A DNA stretch of 64,000 nt from Nageia nagi. Lineage: Eukaryota > Pinophyta. How positions within the stretch are numbered: position 1 is the stretch's first letter; each line of letters opens with the position of its first letter. Made by a program: the position numbers and the translations under genes. The DNA lies in assembly GCA_050084985.1 (NCBI GenBank), contig JBITNC010000002.1, forward strand, positions 22,940,001 through 23,004,000, in the 5' to 3' direction. The notes under the pieces are model-generated. The model searched no databases. It saw nothing but the letters and a program-made list of their open reading frames with translations, and was not told the origin of the DNA. Positions 23,650 through 35,597 of this stretch are shown in pieces.

Positions 23650-25470
23650 TATGATGAAAGTGACCACATCATAACTGCTTGGTTTAATATATGTAGATAA
23701 TGCATTAATAAATATAACATTGTTTGGATTGATGCCCATATATTCTATTTGTTCAAATAGTTTGATAACTTCCTTATCACAACCATTCCTTATATACCTT
23801 GCAATCATTGTAGTCCATGAAATTATTTATTCATAATATATTTTGTTAAGAAAACTCTTTTCATCTCAATAATTCCAAATTTCACATACATATCTATTAG
23901 GGATGTTATTATATTTGCATGAAAAATAAACCCACATCTAATTATTTTTCCATGAATGTTCAAGCCCTATTTTAAAGTTGTAAAAGTTACACATACAACA
24001 TACTTGTAACAATTATCAAATATGGTCTGAAACTAATCAATTGCATTTTTTTGGGTATGATTGTGAGGCAAACTATTCTAGGAACCCCCTCATGATTGCT
24101 AATAGGGTAAACTTTTAAAGTCTCTTCCATCCACCTAGCAGCTGTGGCCAAATAATTTGATTATATCCAAACTATAATTAAGCTAGAGCTCCATTATGAT
24201 TTCATTGGATCAACTAGAATGATTCAAACTTGATACCTCCTAGAGGCGAATCAAAGTATTTAATCATGTTATTACCTTGGGGATAATCAATTACATTTTT
24301 TGAAAATACTTAAGAGCCTTTAAATCATTCTTAGTTTGTGCATATCCTATGTAGTTACATTCCATGATATTGTCTCTCTACTACATTTACCTAAAAATAT
24401 TTTCAACTTCTTTAAGAAGGCCAATCTTAGAATATCATGCAATCATTGTAGTCCATTAGATGGTATATCTTTGTTGCATTTTATCAAATACTACATGGAC
24501 CTTATATATGAATTTTATAGGTACTAGCAAAACAAGTCTACATTGCAACATCAAGTTAATTAGCATGGTGTTTATATAATTTTTTACTTGATCTAGATAC
24601 CCAACATGACCAAAAAGGTTAACCATACATGTATGGTATTCCATTGTGGGTATAATATGATTATAATCATTCATGGACTTGAAGTATTGATATCTCTCTT
24701 TCATTAGACCTACATGGCTACATGTAGATAATACACAAATAAATATAACATCATTTCGATTAATACCCACCTTTTCCATTTATTTAAAAAGTTTGATGGT
24801 TTCTTTTCTACAACCATTCATTGCATACCCTACAATTATTGTAGTCCATGAAATTGTTTGTACATATACACATCTTTTCAAACAAAACCCTTATCATCTT
24901 AATGATCCCATATTTTGCATACATGTTTATAAGGGTTGTTATCACAATTGTATGTGAGAGAACCCACATATAGTTATTTTTTCATGATGTACATACCCCA
25001 TTTTAAATCTACAAAAGTTAAACATATAGCCATAATACTTGCAACAATTATTGAAATTGGTTTTAAACTAGTTAATTGTATTTTTTAAAACTACTTGAGA
25101 GCCTCTAAACCATGTTCATTTTGTACATATCTTGTGATCATTGCATTCTATAAGATTGTGTCTCTCTACAACATTTCCGTAAAAAGGTTTTTAACTTTTA
25201 TAAGAAGACCAATAAGGGAATATTAGGTAATCATTCTAGTCCATGAGATGGTGTCTCCTATTGTATTTTACCATATAGTACATGACCCTTCTGTATGAAT
25301 TAGACAAACACCAATCAAATAATTCCATTCTACAACATCAAGTTTTATAGGCATGTTATTTGTAAAATCTTTTACTTCATTGATACGGCCAACACTACTG
25401 TATATCAATACATAATCATTACTCCAAGGTTCTTCCGAAAGTAATGTGGTGTTCATTTTTTAGGAAGCGT
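23650..25470 (-). pseudogene. PPR protein pseudogene, main part
   Basis: The minus strand carries pentatricopeptide repeats typical of plant organelle RNA-binding proteins, broken by stops. An intact-looking run at 24779-24456 reads MEKVGINRNDVIFICVLSTC, then SHVGLMKERYQYFKSM and MEYHTCMVNLFGHVGYL, the usual last repeats before the E motif. A second block near 23960-23700 has GLNIHGKIIRCGF and SLIDMYVKFG. A third at 25456-25268 has YSSVGRINEVKDFTNNMPIK. The blocks repeat one another, so this is a tandemly rearranged or multi-copy pseudogene. It is cut by an LTR-like block at 25471 and continues at 26767-26969. Confidence 0.82.
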
Positions 25471-26766
25471 TGTTTATGTAAATTTCCTTCATCAATTTTG
25501 TTAATTCCAAGAGGCTTTGTGAAAAATACTATTAAGTATGATCGCTTCCGGAGGTGACATAGGCTAAGCATAATCATAATGGGTTTTAAGAACCGGTTTC
25601 AGAAAGTAATTACATTATTAAGAAAGAAGAAAAGCCCCGTGAAGTTAATGTTGAGTAACCCATATACAAAAAAGATGACATCAGTGATTTCAGTCCTTAA
25701 CCCAAAATCGGATCCCAGAGGAAATGAGGTTAGCAAAAGGGTTATCGAAAATCCATAATCAGTAAAGTGAAGCGTTCCAGAAGTATGAAGGTGACATCAT
25801 GGGGAAAACAATATTCACATTTTTTAGCAAAAATCGGATCCCGTAAGCGATGAGGTCAGCAAAAGGGTTATCAAAAATCCATAATCAGTAAAGTGAAGCG
25901 TTCTAGAAGTATGAAGATGACATCATGGGGAAAATAATGTTCACATTTTTGAATGAGACCGGATCTCAGAAGAGATGAGGTTAGCAAGGAGTGATTGAAT
26001 AGCCGGAGCCAGTAAGTAGAATATTCTAAAATGTAGAGATAAGGTCAGTGAGAGGTGAGATCATAGTTATCAAGAAGCCGTTATCATTTACAATCTACCC
26101 AATTTTTATAATATTCTGCCAAGTGGCATATATAGCTAGTATCAGTTAAAAGAAGGCTAGAATCTTGAAGCCATTTTTGTAACCGTTTCTATTTTACAAT
26201 TCTTGTAACTATTGTTATTTCAGTATAAGTAAGGAATAAACAAAGGAAAAGAGGTCGAAAGCCCTAGTATTGCTCTTTACATTTGTTCTCTAAGACTTGT
26301 AGTTTTTTATCAGTAATATGATATCATCTTGACCTTTCTTGTCTAACACTTGTAATTGTTATTCTTAATTAGGTTACATTATGGTAGCTTAGCGTGTTTC
26401 TTGAATGATAATTACGAGCTATTAGTATAACTGTGTCTGCATACATGGTAGAGTAAAGCTGGAAAACTACTAGAGAGTGAGAGCTTGTACTGTAGCTGCT
26501 ACACTAGATTCAGGCCAAGGTTTCACACCTTGTGAAAGCCTGTGCTGAACTAGTGATTCACCTTTGCTTTCTCTCTTGTTACATTAAGCCCTTTTGCTTA
26601 AATTCCTCGCACTCTACTCCTTTTATTTTCTTTCCTATTACTTCTCCTATACCCAATGTATAAGGAACCGATCTTCTCCGGAGATCAAACTATCACCATA
26701 GTCTGTTCTTGATTTACTTTGGTTAAGATTGTTCATGGCGCATATATTACACAATCCTAATAAACA
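25471..26766. mobile_element. LTR-like insertion (probable solo LTR) in the PPR pseudogene
   Basis: A 1.3-kb non-coding block separates two PPR fragments. Suggested termini TGTTTA (25471) and TAAACA (26766) are inverted complements with TG...CA ends. The block holds tandem repeats (25703-26030), a promoter-like AAGTGGCATATATAGC near 26113, and TTGTAAC/CTTGTAATTGTT motifs and a pyrimidine-rich part before the right end, as in plant gypsy LTRs. No matching 5-bp TSD was found at these exact ends, so the boundaries may be off or the TSD decayed. Confidence 0.5.
25703..26030 (+). repeat. tandem repeat, ~126-bp unit, 2.5 copies
   Basis: Units start AAAATCGGATCCC at 25703 and 25830, and GACCGGATCTCAG at about 25957. 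Inside, TTAGCAAAAGGGTTATC/GTCAGCAAAAGGGTTATC and GTAAAGTGAAGCGTTC are shared almost perfectly by the first two units, while the third is more diverged. Confidence 0.85.
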
Positions 26767-26969
26767 ACTACCAAGGTTAACCATACATGTATAATATTCC
26801 ATTTTAGGTGTAATATAATACTAATCATTCATGGATTTGAAGTATTGATATCCCTCTTTCACTAGACATGCATGGCTATATGTAGATAATAGACTAATAA
26901 ATATAATATCATATATATATTAATTAATGCCTACATATTCCATTTATTCAAAAAGTTTGATGGCTTCTT
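26767..26969 (-). pseudogene. PPR pseudogene, second fragment
   Basis: After the LTR-like block the minus strand again shows PPR sequence resembling 24779-24600, with GYQYFKSMND and MEYYTCMVN matching the first fragment. Its right end (26969) is the insertion point of Copia-B, whose LTR begins TGAAGGAA. The expected continuation of the PPR gene is not found on the far side of Copia-B (beyond 49370). Confidence 0.75.
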
Positions 26970-27395
26970 TGAAGGAAATATACCTAAAAAATAAATCCCT
27001 ATTTTCTCAAGATCACATCAAATCTCTCAAATATCTTAAGCATTAAGAACACAAGCTCAAAGTAGCATTCACACAAGATGAAACAAATAGAGTGATCTCA
27101 AGGAGAGTTCCCTCTATTTATTGGCCAAAATCCTCCCTTGGATCACCCTTTTAACCATTATACAATGTCATGATATGCATCATGTTTTACACAAGGAGCA
27201 TGCTTATGAGATCAAGTGAAGGACAAGTTATATTATCTTAGTCATAAATACTTAAAAGGTGTTTAGGGATACTTTTAAATATTAGTGAATTTACATTATC
27301 ATATTCATGAAATACTTAAGGTTTCTAGGGATACCCTTACGTATTAAGTGAATTACATTAAGAGTCCTTACAATAATGCATTATATATTCCAACT
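26970..27395 (-). repeat. 3' LTR of host element Copia-B
   Basis: Read on the minus strand it starts at about 27395 with AGTTGGAATATATAATGC (TG lost), directly after a purine tract, and ends TTCCTTCA at 26970. It shares the TATA region (TAAATAGAGG near 27120) and hairpin remnants with the other LTRs. It is about 426 bp and is inserted in PPR sequence. Confidence 0.75.
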
Positions 27396-28136
27396 CTCTC
27401 CCTTAATGCAAAATTGGGGTAGAGAAAAGAGGAGAGAAGAAAGAGAGAGTAAGAGAGACTTTTCCCCCAAAGAGATACAATTGGAGATGAAAACATTTAC
27501 ATCTTTGAGAAATAAGCAAGATCTTAGATTGAGGCTCACTACTTTAGCATTTGACAAATGGTTTACAATAAAATTATTAACCATGACTAGTTTCATTATA
27601 TAAAGTAGTCATTCAACAACAAGTTGAAATGATGAGCCTCCATGAACATTCCCACTCGAACTAGGTAACCTACACTCTCAAAAATGAAATTTGCAAGCTA
27701 CAAGTAGGTCATAAGCAATATTAAGCAGATGCATCATATAAACATTCATATCAACATAAGATAAATGAATTAAGTAATACCTTCCATAAATTAATAAATG
27801 GTGCACTATAATTAATCATAAAGATGCCATGCCAATACTCATAGTCACCTACTGTATAAAAAATATGTGTTGATCAAAATAAAAAAATATAGCATAAGCA
27901 CATATGAGTCCCTCACATATAGATAACTAAATAGTGCCAAAAGTACATACTAGTTCCTCACATATGGATAACTAAAATAGTTTTAGTAGAAGCCATCATA
28001 TGCTCAAAAATGTACAACCAATTCCTCACATAGAATGAATTAATCAGGAAGGTGTACATAAAAAGATCAACACTATACAACAAAAACATACTCCTAGGGA
28101 TGAATTTGTCATCATATACATTAATTAAATAAGAAT
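27396..28136 (-). mobile_element. 3' untranslated region of Copia-B
   Basis: On the minus strand this runs from the pol stop (28137) to the purine tract beside the LTR. It contains copies of the CACATATGAG/CACATATGGAT repeat near 27900-28030, corresponding to the 3' UTR repeats of Copia-E (46680-46880). No separate gene is supported. Confidence 0.65.
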
Positions 28137-28754
28137 TCAACCTTCACTGCCCTTAAGGGCAACTTCACCAACCTGAGATATTCCTTAAGCTTACATAATT
28201 GAGCTTTAGGAAGGGGCTTGATGAATAAATCAATGAAGTTTAGGATTGATGGACAATACTAAAATTATAGGATACCATCCAAAACTTTTTCTATGATAAA
28301 ATATGCTTGTATTTCAACAAGTATTACTCTATGATGGAAAAAAGGATTCTTTTCCAAAGCAATAAGCAACTGATTATCTGAAGAAATTTGAGATGGGTGG
28401 GCTTGCTCATACCTAATTTTTTTCAAAAGGTACCTCAACCAAATGGCTTATTAAGTCACAATTGATATGGCTTGATATTTTTCCTCTATGGTGGAGAGAG
28501 AAGTAGTAGGCTACTTCTTGGTAGTATAAGAGATAGCACCTGAACTAATGCTAAACATATAAGCATAAGTTGATTTCTTGTCATCCCTATCTCCCCCATA
28601 GCCAAAATATGAGTACTTTAAAAGAACAAATGAGGGAAACTTAAGTAATATCCTTCATTCCTTAAACATACCTCAAGATTTTCTTAATAGCATTGAGATA
28701 AATCATTTCATAAGATTTACTTCAAAGATAATATCTAGCTTGGAGATAGTCAAA
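28137..28754 (-). pseudogene. Copia-B RT end and RNase H
   Basis: The minus strand reads from YLTISKLDIIFEVNLM at the insertion junction (28754) through RNase H: YGGDRDDKKSTYAY near 28600, LSTIEEKYQA near 28490, ISSDNQLLIALEKNPFFHH near 28390-28330, to the pol end KGSEG and TGA (28137-28139). Several stops are present. The first residues continue the frame that stops at 35603 on the other side of the nested insertion, which shows both pieces belong to one element. Confidence 0.85.
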
Positions 28755-28759
28755 TAAAG

Positions 28760-29220
28760 TGAGAGAGTTAAACTATAACATGAAAACTCTGAACTCCTAA
28801 GATTACATGAAAGTTCATACTAACATCAAGATAACTAAAGAAGATAATCTCACAAAGTGACACAAGATGTAAGTGGTTCCTCCAACTAGGAGTACATCCA
28901 CTAACTAGATCTTACTTCATTTATAAACATGAATCTCTTACAATTCTCTTAATTCTCAACTCTTAAACACTATCTTATAGAATTACTTTACTCTACAAAT
29001 TCATATGTGATCACAAAGAGGGAGCCTTCTATTTATAGGCCAAAATCCCTCTTTGGATCACCCTTTTATCCAATGTACGAAAGCATGACATGCACATCCT
29101 TTTACCCAAGGGATATGTTTATGACATGGAGTGTAGGATAAATTATATTATCATATTCACTTAAATATTTAAGGTATTAAATGATACCTTTAAGTATTAG
29201 TGAACTTATACATTCCAACA
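28760..29220 (-). repeat. 3' LTR of Copia-C
   Basis: On the minus strand it starts TGTTGGAATGTATAAG at 29220 and ends CTCTCTCA at 28760, 461 bp. It lacks about 40 bp close to its start that other copies have. A purine tract and TTAATGCAATATCGAG follow at 29221-29244, so this is a 3' LTR and not a solo LTR. Confidence 0.87.
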
Positions 29221-29660
29221 CTCCCCCTTAATGCAATATCGAGATAGATCGAATAAGAGAGAGGGAAGAGAGAAAGTAAGAGAGTTCTCCTCCAAACAAA
29301 CAAAAAAATTAAGGCATATGGACACTCATCAAGAAGTTAATGCATGTAGGTAGAGAAAGAAGCAATAAACAAAAAAATGCAAGGGTGAGAGGGGGTTGCA
29401 TAGAGGGTGAGGGTTGAGTGCATTGAGAGGAAATTTATGAGGGCTTGAGTGGGATGTGAGGTCCCCCCTATTTAACTTGCAAGGTCCAAAAATGATAGCT
29501 GTGTGAGGTGAAAGGGTCATAAGGGCCACAACGAAACAAGGGTGCCCTCTATGTTTTTTTACTTCATGATTATCCCTTACATAATCACTTCCTCTCCCAA
29601 CTAGCTTTGGCACCATCACTCTTGCTAAGATTAGACCACTAGAGAGCTTACTTATTCAAG
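29221..29660 (-). mobile_element. Copia-C remnant: 3' end fused to leader segment
   Basis: 29221-29310 is the pyrimidine/purine 3' end of a minus-oriented copy. From about 29330 to 29620 the minus strand resembles the GC-richer leader section of Copia-A: GATGGTGCCAAAGCTAGTTG against GATGGTGGCAAAGTTGGCTG at 5954. Thus leader and 3' end are directly joined and gag-pol is deleted. The 96-residue minus-strand frame here is part of that leader section and has no known domain. Confidence 0.55.
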
Positions 29661-30147
29661 ATTGATAGGTATGTGTGTAGTGATACCATATGTTCGCATG
29701 TCCATTCAAGGATTATCTTGATAACCTAAGAGAATAACATGAAACCTAATTAAGATTAATAATTTGGTCGATCCAATAAATATCATAACCTTAAAAAATA
29801 GTAGGTACTTCTCCTTGTGGGAAAATATAATATTGACCAAGACAAATTGGTTGAAGATTAGTAGTACTTGGGCTCCTCTTATGTGGGCATCTAGGTGAAG
29901 GCCTAATTTTAGACAAAAAAATAAACTTCAATAATGTCACTCTACATTTACAATTCTTGAGATGAGAAATGTATTTGTGTATATGGTTTATTATTATTTG
30001 ATTTGTAAAACATTTGCACTTATGAATCAAATCAAGCATGTTTCTAGTATTAAATTTAACATGTATTATTTACTTGGTCAAAACTTAACATATAATATTA
30101 TTTATTAAACCACATGCTTATTACTTTTTCACATCCTTATGTAGGAA
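29661..30147 (+). mobile_element. leader tail of Copia-D
   Basis: From ATGTGTGTAGTGATACCATA the plus strand follows the conserved leader tail seen before gag in Copia-A (7660-8132) and Copia-E (42100-42577). The earlier leader, PBS and 5' LTR of Copia-D are absent. Confidence 0.75.
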
Positions 30148-31015
30148 ATGGGAGACTCCTTTTTACACAAACACATTCTTGATGGTTCCAAATTTGGGAT
30201 TTAGGAACCTCGGATGAGAGCTAAATTGCAAGTAAAGAAGTTTTAGCAAATAGTGACTTCTTTAATCTAGGCAAAGAAAGCTTGGGATAAGCTTAAGCAA
30301 ATCTACCTTAGTTCAATTTTTTTAAGAAGGTTTACCATTCTCCAAAAGTTACTTCAATATCATCAAGGGGAAGATGAAAATATTGCCATCTACTTGAACA
30401 CAATCATTGACCTAAGGACCCAACTTATTGCTTGTGGATACAATTAGATCAATGATGAGTTCATGGTCTTTATCATTCTTCAAAGCCTTTCTTTAAAGTT
30501 TGAAAACTTTATGATAGTTATGGAAATAAGGTTTGATAATGAAGAAGAAGTCTTCTCCCTTAAGAACCTTTTTAGGCTCCTTTTGAAGCATAAGAAAACT
30601 TTTAACAAAAAGGTGTTGATTTCTTCTTCTAAGGATAATAATGTTGCTCTAGAAGCAACCAAAACTTCTTTTCAAAATAAGTTCAACTATCATAAGAAAT
30701 CTTATCTTTCTTCCTATAAAAGGTTTGAGAAAAGAAGTAATGGCAACAACAATAGCAAGAATAATGGTAACAATGATAATAATAGGAACAACAATAGTAG
30801 CAGCAAGAATAATGGCAACAATAATTAGTTCAATCAAAGATATGAAAAAGGCAAAGCAAACAATCCATATCCTAAAAATTATTTTGATGGTAATTGTAAC
30901 TATTGTGACATTTAAGATCATAAAAAAGTTGATTGCTATAAAAAAAATAGAAGAAAAGAACAAAGGTAATGGAAATGTAAAGAACTTCAAAAGAAAGAAG
31001 AACATTCAAGCTGAC
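30148..31015 (+). pseudogene. Copia-D gag
   Basis: ATG 30148 opens MGDSFLHKHILDGSKFGI, the usual copia gag start, soon broken by a stop and by a deletion of about 90 bp relative to Copia-A. The longest open part is 30463-30828 (121 codons), with a basic/Asn-rich linker of AAC/AAT triplet runs after 30740. The CCHC knuckle near 30895-30940 reads CNYCDI, then loses the following residues of the motif. Confidence 0.82.
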
Positions 31016-33776
31016 TTTGCTATAATGATCTACCTCATGTCTCATACTTTTTCATCTGATTGGATTATTGACTTTGTTTGCATTAATCACCTATACTTTG
31101 AAAAGAAAAAGTTTGAGAACTTTCACAAGTATAGAAAAAGATACAGTTGTAATAGGTGATAATTCTATCCTTGATGTCTAAGGCATTGGAAGTGTGTTGA
31201 TTCATGGAAAGGTTTTTGATAATGTGCTCTATGTTCCTAAGCTTAGGTTGAACCTTCTCTTCATGATCTAAATTGCTAAAAAAGAGTGATCTTTTGAGTT
31301 TGACTCTCAATCTTGGTACATTAATAAAGGAATTACCACGTTGGTTAAAGGATCAATGAAATATGATCTCTACATTGTAAATCAAGTTTCATCAAAGATG
31401 TGTCTTACTACAAGTGTGTGTTCTAAAGAAATTATTTAGCACCAACAGTTAGGGCACCTTAACCATAAGAGTATTCAAGACATGAAAGACCAAGAACTTG
31501 TGAAAGGTTTGCCTTTAATTTCTCTTTCGATTTGTCTATGCAAGAAGTGCATTCTTAGCAAGATGCATAGATAAAAGTTTGAAAAAGATAAGGCAACTAA
31601 AGCATATCAACCTCTTTAACTTGTGCATCCAAATTTGATGGATCAATTTCAAACTAAGTCACTGAAAGGAGCATCTTACATCTTGACCTTCATTAATGAC
31701 TTTAGTAGAATGACCTTTGGGTATCTACTTGAGTACAAGGATCAAACTTTTAAGAGTTTTAAGGTTTTTAAGACCTTAGTTGAATATCAAACTAACCTTA
31801 AAATCAAGATGTTGAGATCAGATAATGGAGGAGAATATAACAACAATGAGTTTAATGACTATTATGCTAAGTATAGAATCAAGAGGTAGTTTACAATTTC
31901 TTACATTCCTTAGTAGAATGGTGTTATCAAAAGGAAAAATAGAATAATTATAGAAATAGCTAAATGCATGTTGGGTAATCTTTCTAGTTTCTTGTTGGGT
32001 GAAGCTATAAGCATTGCTATTTACACCTTAAATAGGTGTCCCACAAAAGTTATTCTAGGTAAAACTCCTTTTGAGGCATGATCAGGAAGAAAACCTAACA
32101 TTTCTCACCTTAGAATATTTGGTTGTGAAGCATTCTCCTAAATTATTTCTAAGAAAAGGAAGAAGTTAGATAAAAAAGTTGAAAAATGCATCTTTATGAG
32201 TTATGACAATCAGCATAGAGGCTATAGGCTCTACTTTCCATTCTACAAAGTCATGTTTATTTCAAAGGATGTAAATTTCAATTAACTTCTTGAAGAATCT
32301 ACTTTTAATGAGGATGTTGATGATCCAGATGATTGTTTAGTTGCACCTAGCTGGTTAGATATTAATCTAGATAAGTCACTTCAGGAATAAAATTCTCCAA
32401 CATAAAGGGTAACAAGGAGCATGACCTTGAACAAATCCTTATTTTTCAAGATTTACAATGAGCATGAGCCCTCAACCTTCAAAAAAACTTCTAAGCACAA
32501 GTGCTGGATGGAAGCCATGAAAGTGGAGTAAAAGGCACTTATGAAAAATGAAACTTGGGATTTGGTTCCTTATCCTAATGAGAAAAATCTGATTGGCAAT
32601 AAATAGATATTTAAGGTCAAGTTCAATTTTGTTAAGGATATTAAGAAATACAAGACAAGGTTAGTAGCTAAAGGTTTTGATCAAAAATATGATGTAGATT
32701 ATAAGAAACCTTTGCTCTCAAGGAAAATATGCCTACTATGAGAATTATCCTTGCTCTTTCTGTAGCTCAAAGATGGAAATTTTTTCAACTTAACATCAAG
32801 AGTGCATTTATCAATGGTGACTTAGATGTGAAAATCTTCATGAATCAACCAGAAGCATTTATTATCGAAGGTAAAGAGTCCTTTATGTGCAATCTAAAGA
32901 AGTCATTATATGGAATTAAGCAAGCACCTAGAGCTTGGTACAAAAAGATTTTAGAGTATTTTGTAGATATTAGTTTCTCGAAATATTTTTCAAACTCTGA
33001 TCTATTATGCTCAATTAGGAAAAATATGTGGTCTTGATTCTCTTTTATATGGATGATCTTTTAATAACTAGGAATAATGAAGAAATCATTTGAGTGCATA
33101 TCCAAACTCAAGGCAATGTTTAAAATGACTGATCTTGGTCTCTTGCACTACTATCTTGAAATGCAAATGTACCAATATAAGGATTTTACTTATTTTATTC
33201 AATCTAAGTATATATCATACATCTTGTAGAAGTTTGGAATGGAGGAGTGTAGATATGCTATGATCCTAATCTAAGTTGCCCTCATTTATTATTTTTAGAT
33301 TCTCTTATTCTTACTATGGGGGAGATAAAGATGATAAGAAATCAACCTCTGCATATGTGTTTAGCATTGGTTCAAGTGCTATCTCTTAGGCCTCTAAGAA
33401 GCAGCTTACTATTTCCCTGTCCACCATAGAAGCTGAATACCTTACCATGTTTATTGTAGTACAAGAAGCCATTTGGCTAAGACATCTTTTGAAAGAAATT
33501 AGGTATGAGCAAGGTGGCTCATATTTGATTTTTTTAGATAATTAGTTGATGAACTCTTTAGCTAAAAATCCTATGTTCCATCAAAGAAAGTATGTGGAAA
33601 TCCAAGCACGTTTTATTAGGGAGAAGATTCTTGATGGCATCATACACTTGGAGTATTATCATTTCACCTTAAACTCTGCTGATTTGTTCACAAAACCCCT
33701 CCCGAAAGCTCAATTTTGTAAGCTTAGAGATGCCATCGGGTTGGTGAAGTTGCCCTCAAGGGGGAGTGAAGTTTGA
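31016..33776 (+). pseudogene. Copia-D pol (protease, integrase, RT, RNase H)
   Basis: Protease near 31060 reads WIIDFVCINHL, with DSG changed to DFV. In integrase, the HHCC zinc domain near 31440-31560 is degraded. The core has TFINDFSRMTF and RSDNGGEY (31690-31840), then a stop at 31887-31889. RT has GLKQAPRAW-like GIKQAPRAWYKK (32915) and FYMDDLLI (33040). RNase H has YGGDKDDKKSTSAYVFSIGS (33318-33375) and LSTIEAEYL. The frame ends LPSRGSEV, stop at 33774. About 200 bp of the RT/RNase H connection near 33260-33300 is missing. Numerous stops show it is inactive. Confidence 0.87.
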
Positions 33777-34813
33777 ATTCTTATGTTGAATTCATATTTG
33801 TGATGACAACTTCACCCTTATGAGGATTTTGTGATGTATAGTGTTAATTTTGTACACCTTAGTGGTAAGTTTGCTCTATGTGAGGAACTTGTTGTATAAA
33901 TTTTTAAAGCAAAAAGATTGGCCAATCTAGCACTGTTCAATTATCCATATGTGAGGAACTCTTATGTGTTTTTTGACACTGTTTAGTTATCCATATGTGA
34001 GGAACTCATATGTGTATGCTCTATTTTGTAATGATAATCAACATATTTTGTATACAGCAGGTGACTATGAGTTTTGGCTTGGCATATTTGTGATGACTTA
34101 TAGTGCAATATTGATCAGTTCATGATGGCATTTGTGTGATTCATCTATCCTTATTGATATGAATATATTGCATCTAACTGATATTGTTATTTGATCTGCT
34201 TATGACCTACAAGTTTCTTTGTGATTGTAGGTTACTTACTTTGGGTATGCAAGCTCTTGAAGACTCTTCATAACTTCCAGTTGGATAACTAATTCATGTA
34301 CATTGAAATTGATTATAGTTAATGATTGTATTTGGCAAAGTAGTGAATCTCAGACTAAATCTTTTTTACTTCACAAATATGTAAAAAGTTCTCATCTCTG
34401 TTGTATCATCCCTTTAATAAATGCTTAGTATAGTATACTAAATTGCCACTATTACAATTTGTAATGCCAAGTTTTTGAAAATGACCAAATTTATAAGCAC
34501 TAAAAAAATGTTTAAGAGAGATTTATCCAAGGAAAAAAAATTAACTAAGTAAAAAAAAAATTACCTCTTAAAAAAATATTTATTTCCCATTAGGTTTGTA
34601 AATGTAAACTTAAAATCATGATTTCTTTGACTAAAAAGAAATGATGAAGCATTAAATTTGGACTTAGAGTTTTACTCCAACTCAAAGAAAAAAATACACT
34701 TTTACACTCCATGGCAGATTCATTATATACTCTAAGTTAAAGAGGATTAGTTACTTATCAAGGAAGGCCAAAAATAATTATGAGAACAACTCCAATATTG
34801 CATTAAGGGGGAA
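33777..34813 (+). mobile_element. Copia-D 3' UTR with foreign segment
   Basis: The 3' UTR follows that of Copia-E, including repeats of ATCCATATGTGAGGAACTC (33945 and 33987). At about 34405 the sequence departs. A segment of about 380 bp, AT-rich and without open frames, replaces the pyrimidine-rich stretch. Homology resumes at CCAATATTGCATTAAGGGGG (34791), the polypurine tract. Confidence 0.65.
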
Positions 34814-35312
34814 TGTTGGAATGTATAATGCATTATTGTAAAGATTATGTAATAATCTTCTATATAATTTCACAAATACTTAAGGGTATCATTTGATATC
34901 TTAAGTATTTAAGTGAATATAATAATGTAACTTATCTTACACTCCATGTCATGAGCATGCCCCTTGGGTAAAAGGATGTGCATGTCATACTTTTGTATAT
35001 TAGATAAAAGGGTGATTCAAAGAGGGATTTTAGCCTATAAATAGAAGGCTCCCTCTTCATGATCACACACCAATTTGTAGAGTAAAGTTATGCTAGAAGA
35101 TAATGTTTAGGAGTTGAGAATTAGAAGAATTGTAAGAGATTCATATTTTTGAATGAAGTAAGATCTAGTTAATAGATGTACTCCTAGTTGGAGGAACCAC
35201 TTACATCTTGTGTCACTTTGTGAGATTATCTTCTTAAGTTATCTTGATGTTAGTATGAGCTTTCATGTGATCTTGAGAGTTTATATTTGTTCATGTTATA
35301 GTTTAATTTTTT
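34814..35312 (+). repeat. 3' LTR of Copia-D
   Basis: It starts TGTTGGAATGTATAATGC after the purine tract and runs to GTTATAGTTTAATT, lacking only the last few bases of a full LTR. It has TATAAATAGAAGG near 35037. It abuts a truncated LTR in the opposite orientation. Confidence 0.87.
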
Positions 35313-35316
35313 TATT

Positions 35317-35597
35317 ATCTTCTAGCATAACTTTATAAATTGGTGTGTGATCACAAAGAGGGAGTTTTTATTATAGGCCAAAATCCCTCTTTAGATCACC
35401 CTTTTATCCAATGTACAAAAGCATGATATGCACATCCTTTTACCTAAGAGGCATGCTCATAACATGGAGTGTAGGATAAGTTAAATTATCATATTCACTT
35501 AAATATTTAAGGTATCAAATGATACCCTTAAGTATTAGTGAACTTACATAAAAGATTATTACATAATATTTACAATAATGCATTATACATTCCAACA
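35317..35597 (-). repeat. truncated 5' LTR of Copia-C
   Basis: Read on the minus strand it starts TGTTGGAATGTATAATGC at 35597 and proceeds to AAGTTATGCTAGAAGATAAT at about 35317. The last ~215 bp (rest of R and U5), the PBS and the leader are missing at the junction with the Copia-D LTR. Together with 34814-35312 it forms a large inverted repeat. Confidence 0.85.

Noticed and set aside
30649-31005. 118-residue hydrophobic minus-strand frame
   Set aside because: It has the same origin as the one at 8804-9112: antisense of the AAC/AAT-rich gag linker of Copia-D.
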